Assembly (NCBI GenBank): GCA_029907705.1
Contig: JARYLJ010000008.1
Coordinates: 1 to 58,940, forward strand
Direction of reading: 5' to 3'
Source: Methanomicrobiales archaeon
GTDB taxonomy: Archaea > Halobacteriota > Methanomicrobia > Methanomicrobiales > JACTUA01
DNA length: 58,940 nucleotides
Part shown: in pieces, positions 37,012-46,551 of the stretch
How the letters are laid out: every line of letters begins with the position of its first letter
Numbering within the stretch: the first letter of the stretch is position 1
Notes under the pieces: model-generated
What the model was told of the DNA's origin: nothing
Databases searched by the model: none
The model's input: only the letters and a program-made list of their open reading frames with translations
Translations under genes and position numbers: made by a program

Positions 37012-38109
37012 ATGCGCAGATTCCTCCAGGGTAATATCGCCTGTGCAGAAGGGGCGATCGCGGCGGGATGCCGGTTCTTCGCCGGTTACCCGATCACACC
37101 TTCGACGGAAGTGGCGGAGCACATGGCCGAACGCCTGCCGAAGATGGGCGGGACATTCATCCAGATGGAGGACGAGATTGCCAGCATCGCCGCCGTCATA
37201 GGGGCCTCCTGGACAGGAAAGCGGGCGATGACCGCTACGAGCGGTCCTGGATTGTCCCTGATGATGGAAAATATCGGGTATGCAGCGATGACGGAGACGC
37301 CGTGTGTCATCGTCGATATCCAGAGGGGTGGGCCGAGCACGGGCCAGCCCACGATGGCATCGCAGGGGGATATGCTCCAGGCGAGATTCGGCTCCCATGG
37401 CGATTACAGCATCATCGCACTCTCTCCATCGGGCGTTCAGGAGATGTACGAGATGACGGTGCACGCCTTCAATATGGCAGACCGTTACCGCATCCCCGTA
37501 TTTCTCATGGCCGACGAGATCGTGGGGCACATGAGGGAGCCGATGGAGGTGCCTGACAGCGTTTTGATCATTCAGAGGAGGCTACTCGAGGAAGAGGGGA
37601 GAAAGCCCTTCGAACCCCGCGAAGACCTCGTCCCCGACTTCCCCCTCTTCGGACATGGGCACTTCGTTCATGTCACGGGGCTTACCCACGACGAGAGGGG
37701 ATATCCCTCCACCTCGAACCCCGAGGTGCACGAGAGGCTCGTGAAGAGGCTCGTGCAGAAGGTCGAGGGGGCGAGGAGGGAGATCGCCATGTTCGATGTC
37801 GTCAACCCGGACGCGGAGGTGGTCTTCGTGTCGTACGGTGCACCGTCGAGATCCGTACAGCAGGTGCTCCATGACTTCCCAGGGGAAGGCTTCGGACACC
37901 TCCGCCTGAAGACGCCATGGCCATTTCCCGAATGGGCGCCTGGACGCTTCGAGAACGCCAAAACCTTCATATTTCCAGAACTGAACATGGGCCAGATGGC
38001 GAGGGAGCTGGAGAGGCATGTAGATCAGCCGGTAATCAGCGTCCCGAAACTCGGGGGAGCCCTCCATTCGCCCGAAGAACTGGCAAAGGTCGCAATGGAG
38101 GAGAGATGA
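37012..38109 (+). CDS. korA: 2-oxoglutarate:ferredoxin oxidoreductase, alpha subunit
   Basis: A 365-residue subunit with GNIACAEGAIAAGCRFFAGYPITPSTE, MEDEIASIAAVIGASWTG, TSGPGLSLMMENIGYAAM and QRGGPSTGQPT, which are standard blocks of the 2-oxoacid oxidoreductase alpha chain. ATG 37012 is used; TTG 37006 is an alternative. Adjacent sucCD points to 2-oxoglutarate as substrate rather than pyruvate or isovalerate. In methanogens this enzyme usually runs reductively, making 2-oxoglutarate from succinyl-CoA. Confidence 0.93.
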   Translation: MRRFLQGNIACAEGAIAAGCRFFAGYPITPSTEVAEHMAERLPKMGGTFIQMEDEIASIAAVIGASWTGKRAMTATSGPGLSLMMENIGYAAMTETPCVIVDIQRGGPSTGQPTMASQGDMLQARFGSHGDYSIIALSPSGVQEMYEMTVHAFNMADRYRIPVFLMADEIVGHMREPMEVPDSVLIIQRRLLEEEGRKPFEPREDLVPDFPLFGHGHFVHVTGLTHDERGYPSTSNPEVHERLVKRLVQKVEGARREIAMFDVVNPDAEVVFVSYGAPSRSVQQVLHDFPGEGFGHLRLKTPWPFPEWAPGRFENAKTFIFPELNMGQMARELERHVDQPVISVPKLGGALHSPEELAKVAMEER

Positions 38110-38894
38110 ACTTCCTCGAATGGTACAGGGTCGACCGTCTACCCTCGATATTCTGCGCCGGGTGCGGGATCGGGACGGTCATCAACTGCACACTCAGCGC
38201 GGTGACGAGCATGGGCTGGAGGAGGAATGACGTGGTATTCCTCTCGGGCATAGGGTGCTCCTCGCGGGCGCCCGGATATATCCGCACCGATTCGCTTCAC
38301 ACCACCCATGGAAGGGCGCTCGCCTTCGCCACAGGCGTGAAACTGGCCGAACCGAGGCTGAACGTGATACTCTTCACAGGCGATGGTGATCTCGCCGCGA
38401 TCGGGGGCAACCACTTCATCCACGCCTGCAGGAGGAATATCGATCTGACGGTGGTATGCGTCAACAACTATATCTACGGGATGACCGGCGGGCAGGGGAG
38501 CCCCACGACGCCGGTGGGGGCGAGGAGCTCCACCACGCCCTATGGCTCGACGGAGACGCCTTTCGACCTGAGCGAACTGGCCATGGCGGCCGGCGCCAAT
38601 TATGTCTCCCGGTGGACTCCCTACCATACGAAGGAGCTGACGGCGGCGGTGAAGGCAGGCCTCGAGACACCCGGCCTCTCCTTCATCGAGGTGATGACCC
38701 AGTGCCCGACGGGTTATGGTCGCGCGAACCGATTGCGGGACGTGAAGGAGTTCATGGAGATATTCAGGATGAGGAGCATGCTGAAGCAGAAGGCCGACAG
38801 GCTCCTGAAGGAGGGCAAACCAGTCCCACCGGATGCGATCGTGATCGGGGAATTCGTCAGGCGGAGCAGGCCGGTGATGGGGAGGAGAGGATGA
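38106..38894 (+). CDS. korB: 2-oxoglutarate:ferredoxin oxidoreductase, beta (TPP) subunit
   Basis: A 262-residue TPP-binding subunit: FCAGCGIGTVINC, SGIGCSSRAPGYI, TTHGRALAFATGVKLA, TPP motif GDGDLAAIGGNHFIHA...VVCVNNYIYGMTGGQ, and C-terminal MTQCPTGYGRANR. ATG 38106 overlaps the korA stop, and its own stop overlaps the korG ATG. Confidence 0.94.
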   Translation: MNFLEWYRVDRLPSIFCAGCGIGTVINCTLSAVTSMGWRRNDVVFLSGIGCSSRAPGYIRTDSLHTTHGRALAFATGVKLAEPRLNVILFTGDGDLAAIGGNHFIHACRRNIDLTVVCVNNYIYGMTGGQGSPTTPVGARSSTTPYGSTETPFDLSELAMAAGANYVSRWTPYHTKELTAAVKAGLETPGLSFIEVMTQCPTGYGRANRLRDVKEFMEIFRMRSMLKQKADRLLKEGKPVPPDAIVIGEFVRRSRPVMGRRG

Positions 38895-39430
38895 GGCACG
38901 AGATCCTGCTGAGCGGATTCGGGGGGCAGGGGATCATCCTCTCCTCTGTCATTCTGGGAAGGGCCGCCGCCATATACGACCTGAAGCATGTGATTCAGAC
39001 ACAGGTGTATGGCCCAGAGGCGAGGGGCGGCGCCTCCATGGGTGGCGTGATCATCGATGACGAGCCGATCCATTATCCGAAGCTCAGGCGGCCGGATATC
39101 TACCTCATCATGTCGCAGGAGGGCTTCGAGAGGTACGGTGCAAAGGCGGAGGCCGGTGCGGTCATGGTGCTCGACTCCGACCTCGTGCAGAGCCGACCGG
39201 GTTGCAGATACTTCGAGGTTCCGGCCACATCGGTGGCGAAGAAGGAGCTGGGAAAGGTGATCGTGGCGAACATCGTGATGCTCGGGGCGCTCGTGAGGGC
39301 GACCGGCGTTGTGAGCGAAGGGGCGATCGAGAGGGCAACCCTCGAAAGCGTTCCAAAGGGGACGGAAGAACTCAATCTGAAGGCGTTAAAGAGGGGCAGA
39401 GAACTGATCATCATGGGAGGTGAAGGATGA
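38891..39430 (+). CDS. korG: 2-oxoglutarate:ferredoxin oxidoreductase, gamma subunit
   Basis: A 179-residue gamma chain: LLSGFGGQGIILSSVILGRA, QTQVYGPEARGGASMGGVII, and ANIVMLGALVRATGVVS near the C-terminus. ATG 38891 has GGAGGAGAGG directly upstream. It overlaps sucC by 4 bases, tying the oxidoreductase to succinyl-CoA synthetase. Confidence 0.94.
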   Translation: MRHEILLSGFGGQGIILSSVILGRAAAIYDLKHVIQTQVYGPEARGGASMGGVIIDDEPIHYPKLRRPDIYLIMSQEGFERYGAKAEAGAVMVLDSDLVQSRPGCRYFEVPATSVAKKELGKVIVANIVMLGALVRATGVVSEGAIERATLESVPKGTEELNLKALKRGRELIIMGGEG

Positions 39431-40509
39431 GGCTGCTGGAATGGGAGGCCAAGGATATCTTCCGAAGTTACGGGATTCCGGTCCCGGAGGGCAGGGTGAT
39501 TACAGACCCGAAGAAGGCGGAGGAGATCTGTTCCGCACTCGAAGGCGATGTGGTGCTGAAGGCACAGGTGGACGTGGGCGGCCGAGGAAAGGAGGGGGGC
39601 GTGCTCTTTGCCGACCCTCTTTCCGTGGCGGATACGGCAGAAACGCTGTTCCACAGAACAATAAAGGGGGTGCCGGTGGAGAGAGTCCTGATCGAAGAGA
39701 GACTCGAGATCCTCCATGAATATTACCTGAGCATCACGATCGACCGTTCGAGCAGGGAGATACTCCTGCTCTTCTCCAGCGAGGGAGGGGTGGATATCGA
39801 AACGCTCGCATCGGAGAGGCCGGATGAAATCAGGAGGATTGCCATACCACCGATTCTTTCGGAGGTCCCTGCCTTCGCAATCAGGGAGCTGGCAAGAGGA
39901 GCGCCCAGGGAGATCGGGTCCATCGTCTCGCGCCTCTACCGGCTCTTCAGGGAGAAGGACGCCGTGCTGGCAGAGATCAATCCCCTCGTTCTCACGCCTC
40001 GGGGCCTCTGTGCGGCCGATGCAAAGTTGATTGTGGACGACAATGCCCTCCAGCGGCAGGGTATCAGCGTGAACCGGTCACTCACGCGGAGGGAACAGGA
40101 GGCAGAGCGCCATGGGTTCTCCTATGTGGAGCTGGAGGGGGATATCGGCGTGATCGGGAACGGGGCCGGCCTCACGATGGCGACACTCGATCTCATCGCA
40201 CAGGCAGGAGGAAGGGCGGCCAACTTTCTCGATGTGGGGGGAGGGGCCGAGAGGGAGCGGGTGATGCATGCGGTCCGCCTGGTCGCAGGGATGCCCTCGG
40301 TCAGGGTGATTCTGGTCAACCTGCTGGGCGGCATCACGCGTTGCGACGAGGTGGCGCATGGCATCCTGGATGCGAATGTGCCTCAGAAAATATTTGTACG
40401 CCTGGCCGGCACGAACGAGGAAGAGGGGAGGAGGATACTCGCAGAGAAAGGGTACCGGATGTTCGACACGATGGAGCAGGCGGTCTACGCCGCCGTGGGG
40501 GTGAGGTAA
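39427..40509 (+). CDS. sucC: Succinyl-CoA synthetase (ADP-forming), beta subunit
   Basis: A 360-residue ATP-grasp subunit: LLEWEAKDIFRSYGIPVPEG, VLKAQVDVGGRGKEGGVLFA, AEINPLVLT, GDIGVIGNGAGLTMATLD, NFLDVGGGAERERV and NLLGGITRCDEVA. It interconverts succinyl-CoA and succinate with the alpha subunit. The stop overlaps the sucD start by one base. Confidence 0.95.
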   Translation: MRLLEWEAKDIFRSYGIPVPEGRVITDPKKAEEICSALEGDVVLKAQVDVGGRGKEGGVLFADPLSVADTAETLFHRTIKGVPVERVLIEERLEILHEYYLSITIDRSSREILLLFSSEGGVDIETLASERPDEIRRIAIPPILSEVPAFAIRELARGAPREIGSIVSRLYRLFREKDAVLAEINPLVLTPRGLCAADAKLIVDDNALQRQGISVNRSLTRREQEAERHGFSYVELEGDIGVIGNGAGLTMATLDLIAQAGGRAANFLDVGGGAERERVMHAVRLVAGMPSVRVILVNLLGGITRCDEVAHGILDANVPQKIFVRLAGTNEEEGRRILAEKGYRMFDTMEQAVYAAVGVR

Positions 40510-41375
40510 TGATCTATGCGGGCAGATACGACGGTGTCATCGTTCAGAACGCGACAGGAAGACAGGGCACCTTCCACATCGGCCTCATGAACGCCTATGC
40601 AAAAGAGATCGGGGGTGTTGGTGTGGTGGCAGGAGTCGCACCCGGGAAAGGCGGGCAGCAGGTGCACGGCGTACCCGTCTACGAGAGCGTGAGGGATGCG
40701 GTGAGAGAGCACGATGCAAACGTGAGTGTCTGCTTCGTTCCAGCCCCTGCAGCAGGCGATGCGATCATGGAGGCGGCACATGCAGGCATGGAGCTGTGCG
40801 TCGTGATCACCGAGCACATACCAGTGCACGACACGATGAGGGCGCTCTCCTATGCGAGACTCAAAGATTGCACCGTGGTCGGTCCGAACTGCCCGGGCAT
40901 CCTTTCGCCGGGAGAGTGCAAACTGGGGATCATACCGGCACATCTCGCCATGCGCGGGCATGTGGGAGTGGTCTCCAGGAGCGGCACACTCACCTACGAG
41001 GTGGTGCACGAACTGACCAGAGCAGGCATCGGCCAGTCCACCATCGTGGGCATCGGCGGAGATCCTGTCATCGGGCAGACCTTCGTCGATGTCCTCGGCC
41101 GTTTCGAGGCCGACGGCGAGACCGAGGCAGTGGTTCTGATCGGTGAGGTGGGCGGTGCGCTGGAGGAGGAGGGGGCGGCAAGCACCGATATTCCTCTGGT
41201 CGCCTATATCGCCGGTCGGACGGCACCGCCCGAGAAGAGGATGGGGCATGCCGGTGCGATTGTGGAGGGCGGTACAGGAGATGCGGCGTCGAAGATGAAA
41301 AACCTGGAGAAGATGGGTGTACCGGTCGCATCGAAACCATCCGAGATTCCCCTGCTGATCCGTGAAATCGTATGA
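40509..41375 (+). CDS. sucD: Succinyl-CoA synthetase (ADP-forming), alpha subunit
   Basis: A 288-residue CoA-binding subunit: [77 protein letters not shown], and the phosphorylated His region [15 protein letters not shown]. It overlaps sucC upstream and dacZ downstream by 1 and 4 bases. Confidence 0.95.
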   Translation: MIYAGRYDGVIVQNATGRQGTFHIGLMNAYAKEIGGVGVVAGVAPGKGGQQVHGVPVYESVRDAVREHDANVSVCFVPAPAAGDAIMEAAHAGMELCVVITEHIPVHDTMRALSYARLKDCTVVGPNCPGILSPGECKLGIIPAHLAMRGHVGVVSRSGTLTYEVVHELTRAGIGQSTIVGIGGDPVIGQTFVDVLGRFEADGETEAVVLIGEVGGALEEEGAASTDIPLVAYIAGRTAPPEKRMGHAGAIVEGGTGDAASKMKNLEKMGVPVASKPSEIPLLIREIV

Positions 41376-42169
41376 ACGATGAACTGATGATGCGTACCGC
41401 CATCCAGGTTGCCACCGAACTGAAGGCAGCGGCGATCGTTTCCTTCACCAGACCGGTGGAGATCAGTTCCACCACACCCATCGTCTGGGTCCAGGAACTT
41501 CAGCTGGACATACTCAAGGATCTCACGATGGCCGATATCCTGGAGGTATGCGAGCAGCACATGCTGGATGCGGCGATCCAGCTCTATCTCTCGCGAAGAC
41601 TGGAGGACGGCCTCGTGGTGGGTGTCTTCCCCTATGCGATTCTCATCTACGATATGGCGGAGGGAAAGAACTTCATCAATATGAAGGAGTACGAGGATAT
41701 CGTTCCACGCGATGTGATGTATGCCGTACTCCGTCTCGCACAGGAGATCGCGATCGAGGGGCGCGAGGGGAGGAGCATCGGGACCGCGTTCATCATAGGG
41801 GACAGGGATCAGATCTTCTCCCGGTCCAGGCAGTCGGTGCTCAACCCATTCGAAGGGCACGATCTCTCCTCCCGCGACATCAGGAACAGGGAGAACTGGG
41901 AGAGCATCAAGGAGTTCGCCCAGCTGGACGGTGTGTTTGTCATCAGCCGGGATGGCTATGTGCTTGCCGCAGGCCGCTACCTCGACCTGAAGACCCAGCA
42001 GGCGATGCTGCCGGCAGGTCTCGGAGGCAGGCACCGTGCGATCGCGTCCATCACGAAGGAGATACCGTCGGTCGGGGTCACCGTGTCAGAGAGCGGTGGT
42101 GTGGTCAGGGTATTCAGGGATGGCATATGCACCCTCTCGATGAGGTCCGACATCAGGGTGAAGAAATAA
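41372..42169 (+). CDS. dacZ: Diadenylate cyclase (c-di-AMP synthase) DacZ
   Basis: Makes cyclic di-AMP from two ATP. The 265-residue protein has an N-terminal alpha/beta domain (residues 1-100) and a DisA_N cyclase domain at about 110-255: GREGRSIGTAFIIGD, LDGVFVISRDGYVLAAGRYL (the DGA motif here is DGV), and GLGGRHRAIASITKE (RHR motif). There are no membrane helices. The ATG overlaps the sucD stop, so it is translated with the TCA-type genes, an odd partner for a signalling enzyme. c-di-AMP in archaea is linked to osmotic and ion control. Confidence 0.9.
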   Translation: MNDELMMRTAIQVATELKAAAIVSFTRPVEISSTTPIVWVQELQLDILKDLTMADILEVCEQHMLDAAIQLYLSRRLEDGLVVGVFPYAILIYDMAEGKNFINMKEYEDIVPRDVMYAVLRLAQEIAIEGREGRSIGTAFIIGDRDQIFSRSRQSVLNPFEGHDLSSRDIRNRENWESIKEFAQLDGVFVISRDGYVLAAGRYLDLKTQQAMLPAGLGGRHRAIASITKEIPSVGVTVSESGGVVRVFRDGICTLSMRSDIRVKK

Positions 42170-42287
42170 TCAGGCGCATCCCGCCAGGGACTTCATCGTT
42201 TTTCTTCCATGCGGAAAAGCAAATTGTTAAATTTTGACTGTTCCTTCTGTACCTGACAGCAGAGCAGATGAGTGAAAGAGTGACAGC

Positions 42288-43490
42288 ATGAAAAGGGTAA
42301 TCAATGTCGAGGCGATAAAACAGACCCCTGTCGAGAGACAGGATGTCGAGCTCGTGGAGAGGAAGGGGATCGGTCATCCCGACAGTCTTGCCGATGGCAT
42401 CGCCGAATCGGTCAGTCGCGCCCTCTGCCGTGTGTATATCGAGGAATGCGGGGGGGTCCTGCATCACAACACAGATCAGGGAGAGGTGGTGGGGGGAGAG
42501 ACACATCCTGCCTTCGGAGGAGGCAAGTTCACAAAGCCGATTTATGTCCTCGTGGTCGGCAGGGTGACGAAGGAATTCAACGGGATAGACATCCCGACGG
42601 ATTCCGTTGCACTGAGGGCAGCGAGGAACTATCTGAAGCAGGCGCTGCCGGAGATCGATCTGGAGGAGCACGTGGTCGTGGACGTCCGTCTGGGCAGGGG
42701 GTCCACCGACCTCAGAGAGGTGTTCACGTCCTGCGGGAAGAACATCCCGAATGCGAACGATACCTCCTTCGGCGTGGGCCATGCGCCCTTCAGCGAGACC
42801 GAGCTGATCGTGAAGAACGCGAGCGATTACATCGACGGGGTGCTGAGGAAGAAGTATCCGATCTTCGGTTCCGATGTGAAGATTATGGGTCTGCGGAACA
42901 GGGACCGCATCACGCTGACCGTTGCATGCGCGATGGTGGACCGGTACTGCGAGAGCCTGCGGGAGTACCTGGAGATGAAGTCTCTCCTCGCCGAAGAGAT
43001 CGGGCGTGTGGCCGGGCGCTACACGAGCCGGAAGGTGGAGGTGGCGATAAATACCGCCGATCTGATCGATAAGGGCTGTGTATATCTCACGGTGATCGGC
43101 TCATCCGCAGAGATGGGGGACGATGGTTCCGTAGGACGTGGAAACAGGTGCAACGGCCTCATCACCCCGAACAGGCCGATGAGCATGGAGGCGACCAGCG
43201 GTAAGAATCCGATCAACCACATCGGCAAGATATACAACCTCCTCTCCACGAAGGTGGCGCAGGACTGCGTGAGCAGGGTCGACGGGATCGAGGAGATATA
43301 TATCAGATTCCTCTCGAGGATCGGCTACCCCATCGACAAACCCCTCATCGCGAGTGCACAGGTGATCCCGAAGGAGGGTGTAGTGATAGACGAGATCAGG
43401 AACGATATCGAGGAGATCATCGACGAATCCCTCGAGAACGTAACGCAGATTACGAGAATGGTCATAAATGGAGAACTCAGGACGTTCTGA
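42288..43490 (+). CDS. mat: S-adenosylmethionine synthetase, archaeal type
   Basis: Makes S-adenosylmethionine from methionine and ATP. The 400-residue protein matches the archaeal MAT family, distinct from bacterial MetK: VERKGIGHPDSLADGIAES, LHHNTDQGEVVGGE, GRGSTDLREVF, NDTSFGVGHAPFSETE, GRGNRCNGLITPNRPMSMEA and GKNPINHIGKIYN. The upstream 118 bases hold an A/T-rich likely promoter (about 42222-42240). It overlaps hisG by 23 bases, linking it to the his genes. Confidence 0.95.
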   Translation: MKRVINVEAIKQTPVERQDVELVERKGIGHPDSLADGIAESVSRALCRVYIEECGGVLHHNTDQGEVVGGETHPAFGGGKFTKPIYVLVVGRVTKEFNGIDIPTDSVALRAARNYLKQALPEIDLEEHVVVDVRLGRGSTDLREVFTSCGKNIPNANDTSFGVGHAPFSETELIVKNASDYIDGVLRKKYPIFGSDVKIMGLRNRDRITLTVACAMVDRYCESLREYLEMKSLLAEEIGRVAGRYTSRKVEVAINTADLIDKGCVYLTVIGSSAEMGDDGSVGRGNRCNGLITPNRPMSMEATSGKNPINHIGKIYNLLSTKVAQDCVSRVDGIEEIYIRFLSRIGYPIDKPLIASAQVIPKEGVVIDEIRNDIEEIIDESLENVTQITRMVINGELRTF

Positions 43491-44349
43491 TATCGTCAGA
43501 CTTGCGATCCCCAGCAAGGGGAGGATATCCCAGCCGGTCAGGGAGCTGGTGGAGAGGAGCGGTCTGCACATCTCCAATGGTGACTCAAGAAGGCTCGTCG
43601 CAAGGACGCTCGACCCGCATGTGGAGATCCTCTTTGCAAGGCCGATCGACATCCCCTCCTATGTGGAGAACGGGGCTGCAGATCTGGGCATCACAGGTCG
43701 GGATATGATCGCGGAGAGGAAGGCGCGGGTGATCGAGCTCCTCGAACTGGGGCTCGGGGAGGCACACATCGTCGTCGCTGTTCCGGAGAACGCACCGTAC
43801 AGGGGAGTGAAAGACCTTCAGCATGCGAGGGTGGCAACCGAATTTCCTGCGATAGCCTCGTCATATTTCAGTTCGCAGCATGTGGAGACCACACTGGTCC
43901 CGGTGAGCGGTGCATGCGAGGTGACGCCGCAGCTGGGAATTGCGGACGCGATCGTGGATCTGACCAGTTCCGGGACCACCCTGAAGACCCACAATCTCAG
44001 AGTGCTGGCGCATATTCTGCATACGGTGACCGTTCTTATCGGTAACGAGGGGTCCTTACTCCACAAGAAGGATAAGATGGAGGAGATAAGGCTCGCACTC
44101 GAGAGCGTGGTGAGGGCGAGGGGCCAGTGCTACCTGATGATGAATGCCCGGAGGGATCAGGTGGAGGAGATCAAGAGTATACTCCCCGGCCTCTCCGGTC
44201 CGACCGTTATGCCGGTCGCTTCATCCGAGGATCTGGTGGCGGTGCATGTGGTGGTGGAGGAGGAGAGGATATATCAGTTGATCGGGCAGCTGAAGCGTGC
44301 CGGGGCGCGAGATATACTCGTGATGCCCATCGAGAGGATGATCAGGTGA
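43468..44349 (+). CDS. hisG: ATP phosphoribosyltransferase (long form)
   Basis: First step of histidine synthesis. The 293-residue long HisG: RLAIPSKGRI, VENGAADLGITGRDMI, RVATEFPAIASSYF, and phosphoribosyl-binding GIADAIVDLTSSGTTLKTH. The C-terminal regulatory domain (about 215-290) typically binds histidine. The start ATG 43468 lies inside the mat gene. Its stop overlaps the hisA GTG. Confidence 0.95.
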   Translation: MENSGRSDIVRLAIPSKGRISQPVRELVERSGLHISNGDSRRLVARTLDPHVEILFARPIDIPSYVENGAADLGITGRDMIAERKARVIELLELGLGEAHIVVAVPENAPYRGVKDLQHARVATEFPAIASSYFSSQHVETTLVPVSGACEVTPQLGIADAIVDLTSSGTTLKTHNLRVLAHILHTVTVLIGNEGSLLHKKDKMEEIRLALESVVRARGQCYLMMNARRDQVEEIKSILPGLSGPTVMPVASSEDLVAVHVVVEEERIYQLIGQLKRAGARDILVMPIERMIR

Positions 44350-45065
44350 GACGCTTCAGGATATATCCTGCTGTGGACATCATGAATGGCAGGTGTGTCC
44401 AGCTGGTGCAGGGGCAGAGGGAGACGGCAAGCACCTTCGGGGATCCGCTCGAGTGGGCACAGAGGTGGATCGAGGAAGGTGCGACGGGTCTCCATATCGT
44501 CAACCTCGATGGGGCATTCGGTCAGTCGAAGGCGAATATTGAACTGATCCACCGCCTGATTCAGGAGTCGGGGGTGGAGATCCAGCTGGGCGGGGGCATC
44601 AGGAGCATGGAGGATGCGCATGGATGGCTGGATACAGGGGTGAGCCGCATCATCCTTGGTACACTGGCCAGGAGAGAGCCTGATGTGATAGCCACTCTGT
44701 CACGAGATTACGGCCCGGAACGTATCATGGCCGGTGTGGATGCAAAGGGGGACATGATCGTAGTGGAAGGATGGCAGAGAGAAGCGGGGGATTATATATA
44801 CTGGGCCCGCAGATACGAAGCGCTGGGGGCAGGAGCACTGCTCTATACGAATGTGGACGTGGAAGGGCTCCAGAAAGGGATAAGGAAGGAGCCGGTGGAG
44901 AGGATCGTGAGGGCGGTACGGATACCTGTCATAGCGGCGGGAGGCATTTCGAGTACCGAAGACCTCCTCCTCCTCAGGGAGGTGGGGGCGGGGGGTGCCA
45001 TCCTCGGATCGGCGCTCTACAGCGGTAAGATCCTCCTTTCTGAAGCGATCAGGGTGGCGTCATGA
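44346..45065 (+). CDS. hisA: ProFAR isomerase HisA
   Basis: 1-(5-phosphoribosyl)-5-[(5-phosphoribosylamino)methylideneamino]imidazole-4-carboxamide isomerase, a 239-residue TIM barrel. YPAVDIMNGRCVQLVQG supplies the first catalytic Asp, VNLDGAFG and QLGGGIRSMEDA follow, and LLYTNVDVEGLQKG holds the second acidic site; VIAAGGISSTEDL and GAILGSALYSGKI are phosphate-binding. The GTG start at 44346 overlaps hisG; the stop overlaps hisB. Confidence 0.94.
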   Translation: MRRFRIYPAVDIMNGRCVQLVQGQRETASTFGDPLEWAQRWIEEGATGLHIVNLDGAFGQSKANIELIHRLIQESGVEIQLGGGIRSMEDAHGWLDTGVSRIILGTLARREPDVIATLSRDYGPERIMAGVDAKGDMIVVEGWQREAGDYIYWARRYEALGAGALLYTNVDVEGLQKGIRKEPVERIVRAVRIPVIAAGGISSTEDLLLLREVGAGGAILGSALYSGKILLSEAIRVAS

Positions 45066-45649
45066 GTATGCGGAAAGCGGAGATCTCGAGGAAGACCCGC
45101 GAAACAGAGGTCAGGGTGAGGATCAACCTCGACCGCGCGGGTGTGTGCGACGCGAGGAGCGGCATACCGTTCATGGATCACATGCTCTCGTCCATGGCTG
45201 TGCATGGGCATCTGAACCTTCAGATCGAGGCGAGCGGGGATTTGATATCGGACCGACACCACCTCGTAGAGGATGTGGGCATCGTCCTTGGGCTTGCATT
45301 GAAGCAGGCACTGGGAGACGCAGAGGGTATTGCACGGTTTGGACATGCAATCGTGCCCATGGATGAGTCATGTGCCCTCGTGGCGCTCGATCTTGGCGGA
45401 AGGGGCTTTTTGGTCTTCAAAGGCGCCCCTGCAGGCCCATCGATCGATGGGATTCCGAGGGAGATGATCGAGCACTTCTTCTATAGCCTCTGCATCAACG
45501 CCGGAATTACCGCGCACATCAGGAGCCGCGGGGTGAACGATCACCACCGGTGCGAAGCGATCTTCAAGGCGTTCGGTATCGCTCTCTCCCTGGCGGTCTC
45601 AAAGAGCAGAGTCAGGGGCATACCCAGCACCAAAGGCAGTATCGGCTGA
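45062..45649 (+). CDS. hisB: Imidazoleglycerol-phosphate dehydratase
   Basis: A 195-residue manganese enzyme: SGIPFMDHMLSSMAVHG, SDRHHLVEDVGIVLGLALKQAL, EMIEHFFYSLCINAG and NDHHRCEAIFKAFGIAL carry the His and acidic metal ligands. It is not fused to a phosphatase, as usual in archaea. It is the last gene of the mat-hisG-hisA-hisB run. Confidence 0.95.
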   Translation: MSMRKAEISRKTRETEVRVRINLDRAGVCDARSGIPFMDHMLSSMAVHGHLNLQIEASGDLISDRHHLVEDVGIVLGLALKQALGDAEGIARFGHAIVPMDESCALVALDLGGRGFLVFKGAPAGPSIDGIPREMIEHFFYSLCINAGITAHIRSRGVNDHHRCEAIFKAFGIALSLAVSKSRVRGIPSTKGSIG

Positions 45650-46344
45650 ATCTCCAGCATGGAGTGAGTGGCCAGGGGATCGATGGAGAAGGGCGTTTAT
45701 ATCCATTTTTTCCGATGGATAAAAATGTTCAAGTACACCGGAATGCCGGAGCGGCATCTCCTTGCGCGTTCGACGCCATGAAAACCATTGATATACGGTT
45801 GATCTTAACTCGAAAATCGAGATACGGCTCTTTCTGAACAAATTGAATCAATGGTCATATTTCCCTCGCAAAAAGAAAAAGTGCCCCTTCCAGTCGATTC
45901 TGTTCAATAAGGAGTTCATTTGGGAATGATTTTGAGGAGGACAGCGATTCCCCATCCCTCCTGAATCGAGCCCCGGGCGATCTCCGGGATTTGATGTGCA
46001 TATGAAAGAGGTACGGTGCATTCTTTATCGAAAAAATGCATGCATCTAATTACCGCGCTTGTTCCGATCGCTTATGACAGGAGATATGGTAATGCCAGGA
46101 TTCTTGGTTGTACTATTTGTTCGAAATCGTGAAAAAAACGTGCTTTTGAGAAATATGAAAAAAATAGACCCTGATGGATCGTCGAATCTTGAAGGGATAA
46201 AATTCGAGGTCTTTGGAACTTTTCAGCGGCGTCTCGAAAAGACGGCCGTGTAACACAGGCGAGGTATGGATGTGCCGAGGGATCGGTGGCACAGATCAGT
46301 CAGAAGGAGTACGGAAAAAGGTTCCAACCACAAAGTGAAGAGGT
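45650..46344. other. Gene-free stretch of about 700 bases
   Basis: TATCCAT (45699-45705) and ATGGATA (45714-45720) form an inverted repeat near the end of hisB, beside a T-run, and may help terminate that operon. The rest shows no convincing gene; an open frame at 46059-46253 has poor composition and no ribosome binding site. T-rich runs just after the histone gene (minus strand) could be its terminator. Confidence 0.4.
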
Positions 46345-46551
46345 TCAGGCGGACTTTGCCGCCAGGTCGACATCCTCTTCCTTGATCGTCTTGCGTCCCG
46401 CATGCTGTGCCAGTCTGTTCGCCTCCTTTGTCAGGTTGGCTATGTACTCCTCAGCCTTTGCCACGAGCGCAGCCGCAGCATCACTGCCCACGCGTTCAGC
46501 TCCATTCTTCTTTGCTATTCTTACAACAGCAGCAATAGGTAAGTCTGCCAT
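46345..46551 (-). CDS. Archaeal histone
   Basis: A 68-residue single histone fold of the HMf type: LPIAAVVRIAKKNGAERVG, DAAAALVAKAEEYIANLTKE, ANRLAQHAGRKTIKEEDVDL. It binds and wraps DNA as a dimer or longer stack. There is no N- or C-terminal tail. ATG 46551 follows GGTGG; box A TTTATATAC lies at about 46584-46593 on this strand, placing the transcript start only about 10 bases before the start codon. Confidence 0.97.
   Translation of the reverse strand: MADLPIAAVVRIAKKNGAERVGSDAAAALVAKAEEYIANLTKEANRLAQHAGRKTIKEEDVDLAAKSA

Noticed and set aside
45730-45785. Another possible repeat copy (AAGTACACC to GACGCCATG)
   Set aside because: Spacing differs by about 8 bases and few interior positions match. 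It is treated as chance.
46059-46253. 64-codon open frame before the histone gene
   Set aside because: It has no ribosome binding site, is Phe/Lys/Arg-rich as expected from AT-rich non-coding DNA, and has no homologue I recognise.
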